A DNA stretch of 64,000 nucleotides, taken from the NCBI RefSeq assembly GCF_011602485.2, contig NZ_CP050022.2, positions 3,988,001-4,052,000 of the forward strand. The letters are read 5' to 3'. Below, piece by piece: positions 41,400-49,257 of the stretch. Numbering within the stretch: the first letter of the stretch is position 1; each line of letters opens with the position of its first letter. The notes beneath the pieces are model-generated. The model had not been told where the DNA came from, made no database searches, and saw only the letters and a list, made by a program, of their open reading frames with translations. The DNA comes from Bradyrhizobium sp. 1(2017) (GTDB lineage: Bacteria; Pseudomonadota; Alphaproteobacteria; Rhizobiales; Xanthobacteraceae). Position numbers and translations under genes: made by a program.

Positions 41400-42686
41400 A
41401 TGGAGACTATTCAAGCCTATCTCGACAGAAAGCACAGGGAAATCGGGCTGCTGAACAATTGCCTGAGCAGCCCCCTGCATCTGGCTCGTCCACGATCGGT
41501 CGATGAGGTCGTCAAGGCCAAATTCCAGATCACTGCGGCGCTGCGGGCGGACCATGAGCTGCGGGACTGGAAAGCGACGGAGACGGCATGGTCGGCCAGC
41601 GCACGCCCCGCCAGCGGCCCGTTCGTGTTCGCTTACGACTATCAGCGCGCCGATCTCGCCGTGCAGGGACCGCCGTTCTACGATCTCGGTCGCGCAAGCG
41701 CGAGCGAGACGATCTATACGGCCTCCGGCATGGCCGCGATCTCGTCACTGCTGCTTGCCTCCAGACACATCATCGGCAGTGCCGACATTCTCATGCTGCC
41801 GGGCTCCTACGGCGAGACGCTGGAGCTCGTCCGGGATCTTGTCCCGCACCTGCGGCTCCGCGCCTTGGAGCTCCCGCTACGTGATGTGTTCACTCCGGCG
41901 AGCCTGCCTCAGATCCTTTTGCTGGATTCCTGCGCCTCCGCCGCGACCTTCGAGGCGGCCCTGCGCTGTGGCGGTTCGGGGCTCGATCTGTTGATTTTCG
42001 ACACGACGTGCTTTGCCGGCCGCTCGGGCCGCATCCAACGCATCTTGAGATGGGCGCGCCGATACGCAATTCCCGTCGTGATGGTGCGAAGCCACACCAA
42101 GCTCGATTCGCTCGGCGCGGAATATGGCCGGCTCGGCTCTGCGGTTTTCGTCCGCTGGAGTGAAAAGGATCTTGGCGCGAGCCGCCTCATGTCCGAATGC
42201 CTGGCGGTGGAAACCCGGAACGCCGTTCGGCTTCTCGGCGCTGCGGCGCTGCCGTCGCATTTTCCGCCGTTCGTGGGCAGCGCGGCCTATTGGGAGCTCA
42301 CGCGGAAGCGGGTTGCCGCCATCCTGCGCAATGGCCGTCAGATGGCGCGATATTTCGCCTCCGAGCTTCCGGAGCTGTCGGCCGAGCTCCATTTTGCCCA
42401 TGGCCTCTATGTCACGCTCCGCGGCAGACATGCGCTCGACGAAGCGACCGCGCGGCAGGCCGCCGCAGACATGAGCCGCGATCTCGGCGGCCAGGGTTTT
42501 CCGATCCGCCACGCCGGCAGCTTCGGCTTCGACTTCGCGGCGACCGAGTGGTTTCACGACGCGACCACGAACCTGTACAGCGTCCGGCTGGCGGTGTCGG
42601 ATTTGCCGACCGAGCTCTGGGATGGTCTGACCGCGGCGATCGCGCGGTGGTGGAGGGGGCATCAGCCTGATCCGGGCGGCGCATGA
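41400..42686 (+). CDS. Divergent PLP-dependent fold-type I protein
   Basis: A 428-residue protein that looks like a Cys/Met-metabolism or aminotransferase-fold enzyme. RASASETIYTASGMAAISSL resembles the cofactor-phosphate loop, DLLIFDTTCFAGRSGRIQRI supplies the Asp that would touch the PLP ring nitrogen, and VVMVRSHTKLDSLGAEYGRL holds a candidate PLP Lys in S-x-T-K. The final domain (residues 320-425) fits the small domain. No metabolic neighbour gives a substrate. It lies just outside the tRNA-Arg island. The exact family is unknown to me. Confidence 0.6.
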   Translation: METIQAYLDRKHREIGLLNNCLSSPLHLARPRSVDEVVKAKFQITAALRADHELRDWKATETAWSASARPASGPFVFAYDYQRADLAVQGPPFYDLGRASASETIYTASGMAAISSLLLASRHIIGSADILMLPGSYGETLELVRDLVPHLRLRALELPLRDVFTPASLPQILLLDSCASAATFEAALRCGGSGLDLLIFDTTCFAGRSGRIQRILRWARRYAIPVVMVRSHTKLDSLGAEYGRLGSAVFVRWSEKDLGASRLMSECLAVETRNAVRLLGAAALPSHFPPFVGSAAYWELTRKRVAAILRNGRQMARYFASELPELSAELHFAHGLYVTLRGRHALDEATARQAAADMSRDLGGQGFPIRHAGSFGFDFAATEWFHDATTNLYSVRLAVSDLPTELWDGLTAAIARWWRGHQPDPGGA

Positions 42687-42768
42687 GGGCCTTCGTCGTC
42701 CCAAGGCGGGCCAGCCAGGCAACATTTCGACGATGGATTTGGAGATTCGAACTTCGAGCCATCAAGGC

Positions 42769-42807
42769 TTGGCGATCCCGGCAGGACTCGAACCTGCAAC
42801 CCGCGGA
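42769..42807 (-). repeat. Displaced 3' end of tRNA-Arg (att-like direct repeat)
   Basis: These 39 bases are identical to 43545-43583, covering the CCA end, acceptor, T arm and part of the anticodon stem of tRNA-Arg, in the same orientation. The match stops at the anticodon stem. It marks the far edge of an integrated element. Confidence 0.88.
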
Positions 42808-42874
42808 TCAAAAACCCTTTGGACGCTGAGTCCAATCAATGGCCTAGCTCCCTGGTGTTGCGCTGGCGTTGTGC

Positions 42875-43171
42875 TCACTTGCGAGTGAAGATCACGCGAT
42901 CAGACTCGACGTGAAAATTGCAGCGGTGCTCGGCGAAAGCCGTGAATTCGGAAAGAGCGAGTTTGCCCGCGCTGTTCCATTCATCGAACGCATCATCGCT
43001 GCTTGAGTAGAGTTTGGCCGCCTCGCTCTTGCTGATCCATCCCCTCGCGCCGACTGGTAAGCTTTTGAGAGCCGCAGACAATTCACGTTCGGATCTGGCG
43101 TTGAGATGCAATGGCGAGGAGGAGGCGATTACCTTGTTTTGTCGAAACAGAGACTTGAACCTTTCCAACAT
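42875..43171 (-). CDS. Hypothetical protein (98 aa) fused in frame after the integrase remnant
   Basis: MLERFKSLFRQNKVIASSSP continues HLNARSERELSAALKSLPVG, ARGWISKSEAAKLYSSSDDA and ends SDRVIFTRK. It looks like a complete small domain. The frame is open upstream into the integrase remnant, so either it starts at 43171 or it is the C-terminus of a fusion. By eye GC is lower than in core genes. No family recognised. Confidence 0.5.
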   Translation of the reverse strand: MLERFKSLFRQNKVIASSSPLHLNARSERELSAALKSLPVGARGWISKSEAAKLYSSSDDAFDEWNSAGKLALSEFTAFAEHRCNFHVESDRVIFTRK

Positions 43172-43472
43172 CAAATTTGCTCCCGAGCAATCGGGCCTGC
43201 AGTGCTTCGGCGGCGCGTTGATCCGCGTCAGCGTCTGAAAAAGGTGCCCGTAGACGTCAAATGTAGCCTTGATCGAGCCATGCCCCATGAGCCGTTGGAT
43301 CTGCTTCGGGTTGTGCCCGTTCTCAATCCAAAGGGAGGCGCAGGCATGCCGTAATGAGTGCATGCCGTGCTTTCCTGCCACAACCGCCTTCGGCGCGCCA
43401 GCGGCGTCGAGAACCGGTTTGCCGACCTCATCCGGAACAGGACGGAGTTCGGTGATGCCGGCGGAAAGGAGG
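43172..43472 (-). pseudogene. Tyrosine recombinase (phage-type integrase), C-terminal remnant
   Basis: The frame reads ILLSAGITELRPVPDEVGKP, then KHGMHSLRHACASLWIENGH, then NPKQIQRLMGHGSIKATFDV and YGHLF. HSLRHACASLW carries the HxxR of the catalytic box, LMGHGSI the following His, and Tyr of DVYGH the nucleophile. The first catalytic Arg and the whole core-binding domain are missing, so it cannot work alone. It lies next to tRNA-Arg, reading away from it, the usual place of an island integrase. Confidence 0.8.
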
Positions 43473-43545
43473 ATCGGGCTCCCAGACCGCGCTCTAGCAG
43501 GCTGGAATGGCTTTCGACCTTCCCAAGGTCGTCGGGGATAAAGTT

Positions 43546-43622
43546 TGGCGATCCCGGCAGGACTCGAACCTGCAACCCGCGGAGTAGAAATCCGCTACTC
43601 TATCCAGTTGAGCTACGGGACC
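43546..43622 (-). tRNA. tRNA-Arg (anticodon TCT)
   Basis: The reverse strand folds with acceptor GGTCCCG/CGGGATC (one G-T pair), anticodon stem GCGGA/TCCGC around TTTCTAC (anticodon TCT), T arm with GGTTCGAGTCC and an encoded CCA at 43548-43546. It is the intact partner of the fragment at 42769. Confidence 0.95.
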
Positions 43623-44028
43623 GTCCTTGAAGCCGCCCCGATCGGGGGCTGGCTGTTCATCTACCATGCCAATATGAAAAATCTGGCGTTTCGCCAAGTC
43701 TGAACCGAACCGTTTTCCTCGACGACGCGACAAAGCGGAACGGTGGCGTGTCAGGGTGCCGGGTTGAGCGGCAGCGGACTGGACGATGGCTTACATCGCC
43801 GGGAATGCTGGCCAGCTTCCGGGATGCGGCCGCCGGTCGACTGGTCTGGGATTGCTGCGCCATCAGGACGGCGTGCGCGGCGATGTCTTGATCGGTCTCC
43901 TCTGGGCTGACCTTGTCATGGCGAATGCGACGATCTCTACCTTTGGTTCCATCGCCTTGAGTCCGTCACCTTTCCGCGCACTTCATTTGCCGCCGCGGCG
44001 ATCGTCCGCGCTTTCCGGGAGTCCCTTC
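43623..44028. other. Upstream region of the alpha-2-macroglobulin gene
   Basis: About 400 bases. The alpha-2-macroglobulin frame is open back to 43786, but those codons give no signal peptide and mixed composition. I see no independent gene. It must hold the promoter of the A2M operon and that of tRNA-Arg. Confidence 0.45.
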
Positions 44029-47000
44029 ATGATCGGTCTGATCCGCGCCGTCACACTCTGCGCCACGCTGGCGCTCGGCCTGAGCGCCGCACAGGCCGCC
44101 GACAAGGCGTTCAAGCGCGACGATCTCGCCGATTCCGCGATCAAGCTGGAGGCCCAGATCAAGGGCGAGGCGGGGCCGGTCGCCAAGTCGGGTGCGACGC
44201 TGCGCACCGACGCTGATGCCGCCTTCCGTCGCAACGACTACCGCACGGGCCTCTCGGTGCTCGGGCAGATCGCGGCAACCACGCCGGAGGACACGGCCAA
44301 CTGGCTTCGGCTCGCCAAGGTGATCTTCCAGATCTCGCCGAAGAGCTCGAGCGAGCAGACCTTCCTGCTGGAGCGTGCCTCGACCGCCGCCTACATCGCC
44401 TATCAGCGCGCCGGCAATCCGGGCGAGGAGGCCGACGCGCTCGCCGTGCTCGGCAAGTCGCTGGCCGAGCGCAAGCTGTGGCGGCCGGCGCTGGATGCGA
44501 TGCGGCTGTCGCTGGAGACGCGCGAGGTCGCCGAGGTCCGCGGGAGTTACGAGAAGCTGCGCGACGAGCACGGTTTCCGCCTGCTCGACTACACCGTGGA
44601 CTCGGATTCGGCGAGCCCGCGGGCCTGCTTCCAGTTCTCGGAGGAGCTTGCCAAGCGCACCGACTTCGCGCCGTTCCTGGCGCTGGCGGGCCAGGACAAG
44701 CCGGCGCTGACGGCCGATGGCAAGCAGCTCTGCGTCGACGGGCTGAAGCACGGCGAGCGCTACAACGTCAATTTGCGGGCCGGCCTGCCGTCGACGGTGA
44801 AGGAAGGTCTGCCGAAATCGGCCGAGTTCAACATCTATGTGCGCGACCGCAAGCCGTTCGTGCGCTTCACCAGCCGCGCCTATGTGCTGCCGAAGACCGG
44901 CCAGCGCGGCATTCCCGTGGTCAGCGTCAACACGCCCGCGGTCAACATCAACGTTTACAGGATCGGCGACCGCAACCTGATCAACACGGTGGTCGACAGC
45001 GATTTCCAGAAGACGCTGTCGAAATACCAGCTCAGCGGTCTCGGCGACGAGCGCGGGGTCAAGGTCTGGTCCGGCGAGCTCGCGACCGCGATGACGCTGA
45101 ACCAGGACGTCACCACGGCATTCCCTGTCGATCAGGCGCTCGGCGAGCTCCAGCCCGGTGTGTACGTCATGACCGCAGCGGCTAAGGGGCCGGGCTCGGA
45201 CGACGAGTACCAGCTGGCGACGCAATGGTTCATCGTTTCCGACCTCGGGATCACGGCCTATTCCGGTAATGACGGCATCCACGTCTTCATCAACTCGCTG
45301 GCTTCGACCGATCCGGTCGGCAAGGCCGAGGTGCGGCTGGTTGCCCGCAACAACGAGATCCTCGCCAGCCGCAAGACCGACGAGTCCGGCCACGTGCTGT
45401 TCGAGGCCGGGCTTGCGCGCGGCGAGGGCGGCTTGTCGCCGGCGATGCTCACCGTCACCGGCGAGAAGGCCGACTATGCCTTCCTCAGCCTCAAGTCCTC
45501 CGCCTTCGACCTGTCCGACCGCGGTGTTTCGGGCCGTGCGGTGCCGGCAGGCGCCGACGCGTTCGTTTATGCCGAGCGCGGCGTCTACCGGTCGAGCGAG
45601 ACCGTCTATCTCACCGCGCTGTTGCGCGACGGGCAGGGCAATGCCGTCACCGGCGGGCCGCTCACGCTCGTGATCGAGCGTCCCGACGGCGTCGAATTCC
45701 GGCGCGCCGTGCTGGCCGACCAGGGCGCCGGCGGCCGCACACTGGCCGTGCCCCTCAACTCGGCCGTCCCGACCGGGACGTGGCGGGCGCGCGCCTTCAC
45801 CGACCCGAAGGGATCGGCCATCGGCGAGACCACCTTCATGGTCGAGGATTACGTGCCCGATCGGATCGAATTCGACTTGTCCGCCAAGGACAAGGTGATC
45901 ACGGCTAATGCTCCAGTGGAACTGAAAGCCGACGGTCATTTCCTCTATGGCGCGCCGGCCTCGGGCCTCCAGCTCGAAGGCGACATGCTGGTCGCGCCTG
46001 CGAGCGCGCGCCCGGGCTTTGCCGGCTACCAGTTCGGTGTCGACGACGAGGAGACCACCTCAAACGAGCGCACGCCGCTCGAGACCCTGCCGGAGGCAGA
46101 CGCCAACGGTGTTGCGACCTTCCCGGTGACGCTGGACAAGCAGCCGGCCTCGACCCGGCCGCAGGAGGCGCAGATCTTCGTCCGCATGGTCGAGACCGGT
46201 GGCCGCGCGGTCGAGCGCAAGCTCGTGCTGCCGATCGCGCCCGCGACCGCCATGATCGGCATCAAGCCGCTGTTCGGCGACAAGAACGTCGCCGAGGGCG
46301 ACAAGGCCCAGTTCGACGTCGTGTTCGTCTCGCCCGACGGCAAGACCCTTCCGCGCGACGGCCTGCGCTACGAGCTCCTGAAGATGGAGTCGCGCTATCA
46401 ATGGTATCGCCAGAACAATTACTGGGAGTACGAGCCGGTCAAGTCGACCTCGCGCGTGGCTGACGGCGATGTCGTCGTCGCCGCCGACAAGCCGTCGCGG
46501 ATTTCGTTGAACCCCCAGCCCGGCCGCTACCGTCTCGACGTGAAGTCGAACGATGCTGACGGCCCGGTGACCTCGGTGCAGTTCGACGTCGGCTGGTATT
46601 CGGACGGCAGCGCCGACACGCCGGACCTGCTGGAGACCTCGATCGACAAGCCGCAATACGCCTCCGGCGACACCATGACGGTGTCCGTCAATGTGCGCAG
46701 CGCCGGCAAGCTGACCATCAACGTGTTCGGCGACCGCCTGCTGACGACGCAGACCATCGACGTCAAGGAAGGCACCGCGCAGGTGAAGCTCCCGATCGGC
46801 AAGGATTGGGGCACCGGCGCCTATGTCGTGGCGACGCTGCGCCGTCCGCTCGACGCGGCGGCCCAGCGCATGCCGGGCCGGGCGATCGGCCTGAAATGGT
46901 TCGGCATCGACAAGCAGGCCCGCACCTTGCAGGTGAAGCTGACGCCGCCGGCGCTGATCCGGCCGAATGCGTCGCTGAAGATCCCGGTCAAGCTCGACGG

Positions 47001-49230
47001 ACTCAATCCGGGCGAGGACGCCAAGGTCGTGGTCGCCGCGGTCGATGTCGGCATCCTCAATCTCACCAATTACAAGCCGCCGGCGCCGGATGACTATTAT
47101 CTCGGCCAGCGCAGCCTGACCGCGGAGATCCGCGATCTCTATGGGCAGCTGATCGACGGCATGTCGGGCACCCGCGGCCAGATCAAGTCCGGCGGCGACG
47201 CCGGCGGCGAGCTCCAGGGTTCGCCTCCCACGCAAAAGCCGCTGGCGCTGTATTCGGGCATCGTCACGGTCGCCGCCGACGGCACGGCCGAAGTGAGCTT
47301 CGATATTCCGGAGTTCGCCGGAACCGCGCGCGTGATGGCGGTGGCGTGGACCGCCACCAAGCTCGGCCGCGCCAACACCGACGTCGTGATCCGCGATCCC
47401 GTGGTGCTGACGACGACGCTGCCGCGCTTCCTGCTCAATGGCGACCGTGGCACGGTCAATCTCGAGATCGACAACGTCGAGGGCCAGGCCGGCGACTACG
47501 TCATCAACGTGAAGACGGGCGGCCCGGTGAAGATGACCGGCAATCCCGCCACCACCGTCAAGCTCGCCGCCAAGCAGCGCAACGCGTTCGCGCTGGCGAT
47601 CGACGCGACCGCGGCGGGGCAGGCGACACTCGACGTCGACATCACGGGACCGAACGGACTTACGCTCGCGCGCCATTATGCGCTCGACGTCAAGGCGGCG
47701 ACTCAGGTGCTGGCGCGGCGCTCGATCCGCACCCTGGCCAAGGGCGAGAGCCTGACGCTGACCTCGGACATGTTCTCCGACCTCGTGCCGGGCACCGGCG
47801 GCGTCTCGGTCTCGGCGAGCCTCTCGACCGCGCTCGACGCAGCGACGATCCTCAAGGCGCTCGATCGCTATCCCTATGGCTGCTCGGAGCAGATCACGAG
47901 CCGCGCGATGCCGCTGCTGTATGTCAATGACCTCGCAGCCGGCGCGCATCTGGCCATGGACACCGAGGTCGACCAGCGCATCCGCGACGCGATCGAGCGG
48001 CTCCTGGCACGCCAGGGCTCGAACGGCTCGTTCGGCCTGTGGTCGGCGGGCGGCGACGACGCCTGGCTGGATGCCTATGTCACGGACTTCCTGACCCGCG
48101 CCCGCGAGAAGGGTTTTGCGGTGCCGGACGTGCTGTTCAAGAATGCGCTCGACCGTATCCGCAACTCCGTCGTCAATGCCGACGAGCCGGAGAAGGACGG
48201 CGGGCGCGATCTCGCCTACGGCCTCTATGTGCTCGCGCGCAACGGCGCTGCACCGATCGGCGACCTGCGCTATCTCGCCGATACCAAGCTCGCCAACCTC
48301 GCGACGCCGATCGCCAAGTCGCAGCTTGCGGCGGCGCTGGCGCTGGTCGGCGACCGCAACCGCGCCGAGCGGGTCTATGGTGCCGCGCTCGACAGCCTCG
48401 CACCCAAGCCGGCGTTGGAGTTCGGCCGAACCGATTACGGCTCACAGCTCCGCGATGCCGCAGCTCTGGTGTCGCTCGCCAGCGAAGGCAATGCGCCGAA
48501 GGCGACGCTGACGCAGGCGGTCGCGCGCGTCGAGACCGCCCGCGGGCTCACGCCCTACACCTCCACGCAGGAGAATGCGTGGCTGGTGCTGGCGGCGCGG
48601 GCGCTGGCCAAGGAGAACATGTCCATGGACGTGGATGGCCAGCCGGTGAAGACCGCGCTCTATCGCAGCTACAAGGCGGACACGCTGAGCGGCAAGCCGA
48701 TGAAAATCACCAACACCGGCGATGCGCCGGTGCAGGCGGTGGTCTCGGTGTCGGGCTCGCCGGTGACGCCGGAGCCGGCGGCATCGAACGGCTTCAAGAT
48801 CGAGCGCAATTATTTCACGCTCGACGGCAAGCCTGCCGACATCAGCAAGGTCAAGCAGAACCAGCGCTTTGCGGTGGTGCTGAAGATCACCGAGGCCAAG
48901 CCGGAGTACGGTCACGTCATGGTGGCGGACTATCTGCCGGCGGGCCTTGAGATCGACAATCCGAAGCTGGTGTCCTCCGGCGACAGCGGCACGCTGGACT
49001 GGATCGAGGACGGCGAGGAGCCCGAAAACACCGAGTTCCGCGACGACCGTTTCACTGCGGCGGTCGACCGTGCCTCGGATTCCAAATCGGTCTTTACGGT
49101 CGCCTATATCGTGCGCGCGGTCTCGCCCGGCAAATACGTGCTGCCGCAGGCCTATGTCGAGGACATGTACAATCCCTCGCGCTACGGCCGCACCGGCACG
49201 GGCACTGTCGAGGTGCGGGCGGCGAAGTGA
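44029..49230 (+). CDS. Bacterial alpha-2-macroglobulin (YfhM-like)
   Basis: A 1733-residue periplasmic or inner-membrane-attached protease trap. The ATG at 44029 gives a signal peptide (MIGLIRAVTLCATLALGLSA, AQAAD site). An early helical region is followed by successive macroglobulin-type beta domains; VYAERGVYRSSETVYLTALL is the typical bacterial A2M motif. The thioester motif is YGCSEQ with C1285 and Q1288, so the trap's covalent chemistry is kept. The thioester domain and a receptor-like end follow. There is no lipobox Cys, so it is probably not a lipoprotein. It pairs with the downstream PBP1C gene, as in E. coli yfhM-pbpC. Confidence 0.93.
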   Translation: MIGLIRAVTLCATLALGLSAAQAADKAFKRDDLADSAIKLEAQIKGEAGPVAKSGATLRTDADAAFRRNDYRTGLSVLGQIAATTPEDTANWLRLAKVIFQISPKSSSEQTFLLERASTAAYIAYQRAGNPGEEADALAVLGKSLAERKLWRPALDAMRLSLETREVAEVRGSYEKLRDEHGFRLLDYTVDSDSASPRACFQFSEELAKRTDFAPFLALAGQDKPALTADGKQLCVDGLKHGERYNVNLRAGLPSTVKEGLPKSAEFNIYVRDRKPFVRFTSRAYVLPKTGQRGIPVVSVNTPAVNINVYRIGDRNLINTVVDSDFQKTLSKYQLSGLGDERGVKVWSGELATAMTLNQDVTTAFPVDQALGELQPGVYVMTAAAKGPGSDDEYQLATQWFIVSDLGITAYSGNDGIHVFINSLASTDPVGKAEVRLVARNNEILASRKTDESGHVLFEAGLARGEGGLSPAMLTVTGEKADYAFLSLKSSAFDLSDRGVSGRAVPAGADAFVYAERGVYRSSETVYLTALLRDGQGNAVTGGPLTLVIERPDGVEFRRAVLADQGAGGRTLAVPLNSAVPTGTWRARAFTDPKGSAIGETTFMVEDYVPDRIEFDLSAKDKVITANAPVELKADGHFLYGAPASGLQLEGDMLVAPASARPGFAGYQFGVDDEETTSNERTPLETLPEADANGVATFPVTLDKQPASTRPQEAQIFVRMVETGGRAVERKLVLPIAPATAMIGIKPLFGDKNVAEGDKAQFDVVFVSPDGKTLPRDGLRYELLKMESRYQWYRQNNYWEYEPVKSTSRVADGDVVVAADKPSRISLNPQPGRYRLDVKSNDADGPVTSVQFDVGWYSDGSADTPDLLETSIDKPQYASGDTMTVSVNVRSAGKLTINVFGDRLLTTQTIDVKEGTAQVKLPIGKDWGTGAYVVATLRRPLDAAAQRMPGRAIGLKWFGIDKQARTLQVKLTPPALIRPNASLKIPVKLDGLNPGEDAKVVVAAVDVGILNLTNYKPPAPDDYYLGQRSLTAEIRDLYGQLIDGMSGTRGQIKSGGDAGGELQGSPPTQKPLALYSGIVTVAADGTAEVSFDIPEFAGTARVMAVAWTATKLGRANTDVVIRDPVVLTTTLPRFLLNGDRGTVNLEIDNVEGQAGDYVINVKTGGPVKMTGNPATTVKLAAKQRNAFALAIDATAAGQATLDVDITGPNGLTLARHYALDVKAATQVLARRSIRTLAKGESLTLTSDMFSDLVPGTGGVSVSASLSTALDAATILKALDRYPYGCSEQITSRAMPLLYVNDLAAGAHLAMDTEVDQRIRDAIERLLARQGSNGSFGLWSAGGDDAWLDAYVTDFLTRAREKGFAVPDVLFKNALDRIRNSVVNADEPEKDGGRDLAYGLYVLARNGAAPIGDLRYLADTKLANLATPIAKSQLAAALALVGDRNRAERVYGAALDSLAPKPALEFGRTDYGSQLRDAAALVSLASEGNAPKATLTQAVARVETARGLTPYTSTQENAWLVLAARALAKENMSMDVDGQPVKTALYRSYKADTLSGKPMKITNTGDAPVQAVVSVSGSPVTPEPAASNGFKIERNYFTLDGKPADISKVKQNQRFAVVLKITEAKPEYGHVMVADYLPAGLEIDNPKLVSSGDSGTLDWIEDGEEPENTEFRDDRFTAAVDRASDSKSVFTVAYIVRAVSPGKYVLPQAYVEDMYNPSRYGRTGTGTVEVRAAK

Positions 49231-49257
49231 GTCGAACTCAAATCCGAGTTGAAGTGA

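Noticed and set aside
43966..47949. Very long minus-strand open frames opposite the alpha-2-macroglobulin gene
   Set aside because: Shadow frames; the plus strand carries the full family pattern and thioester motif.
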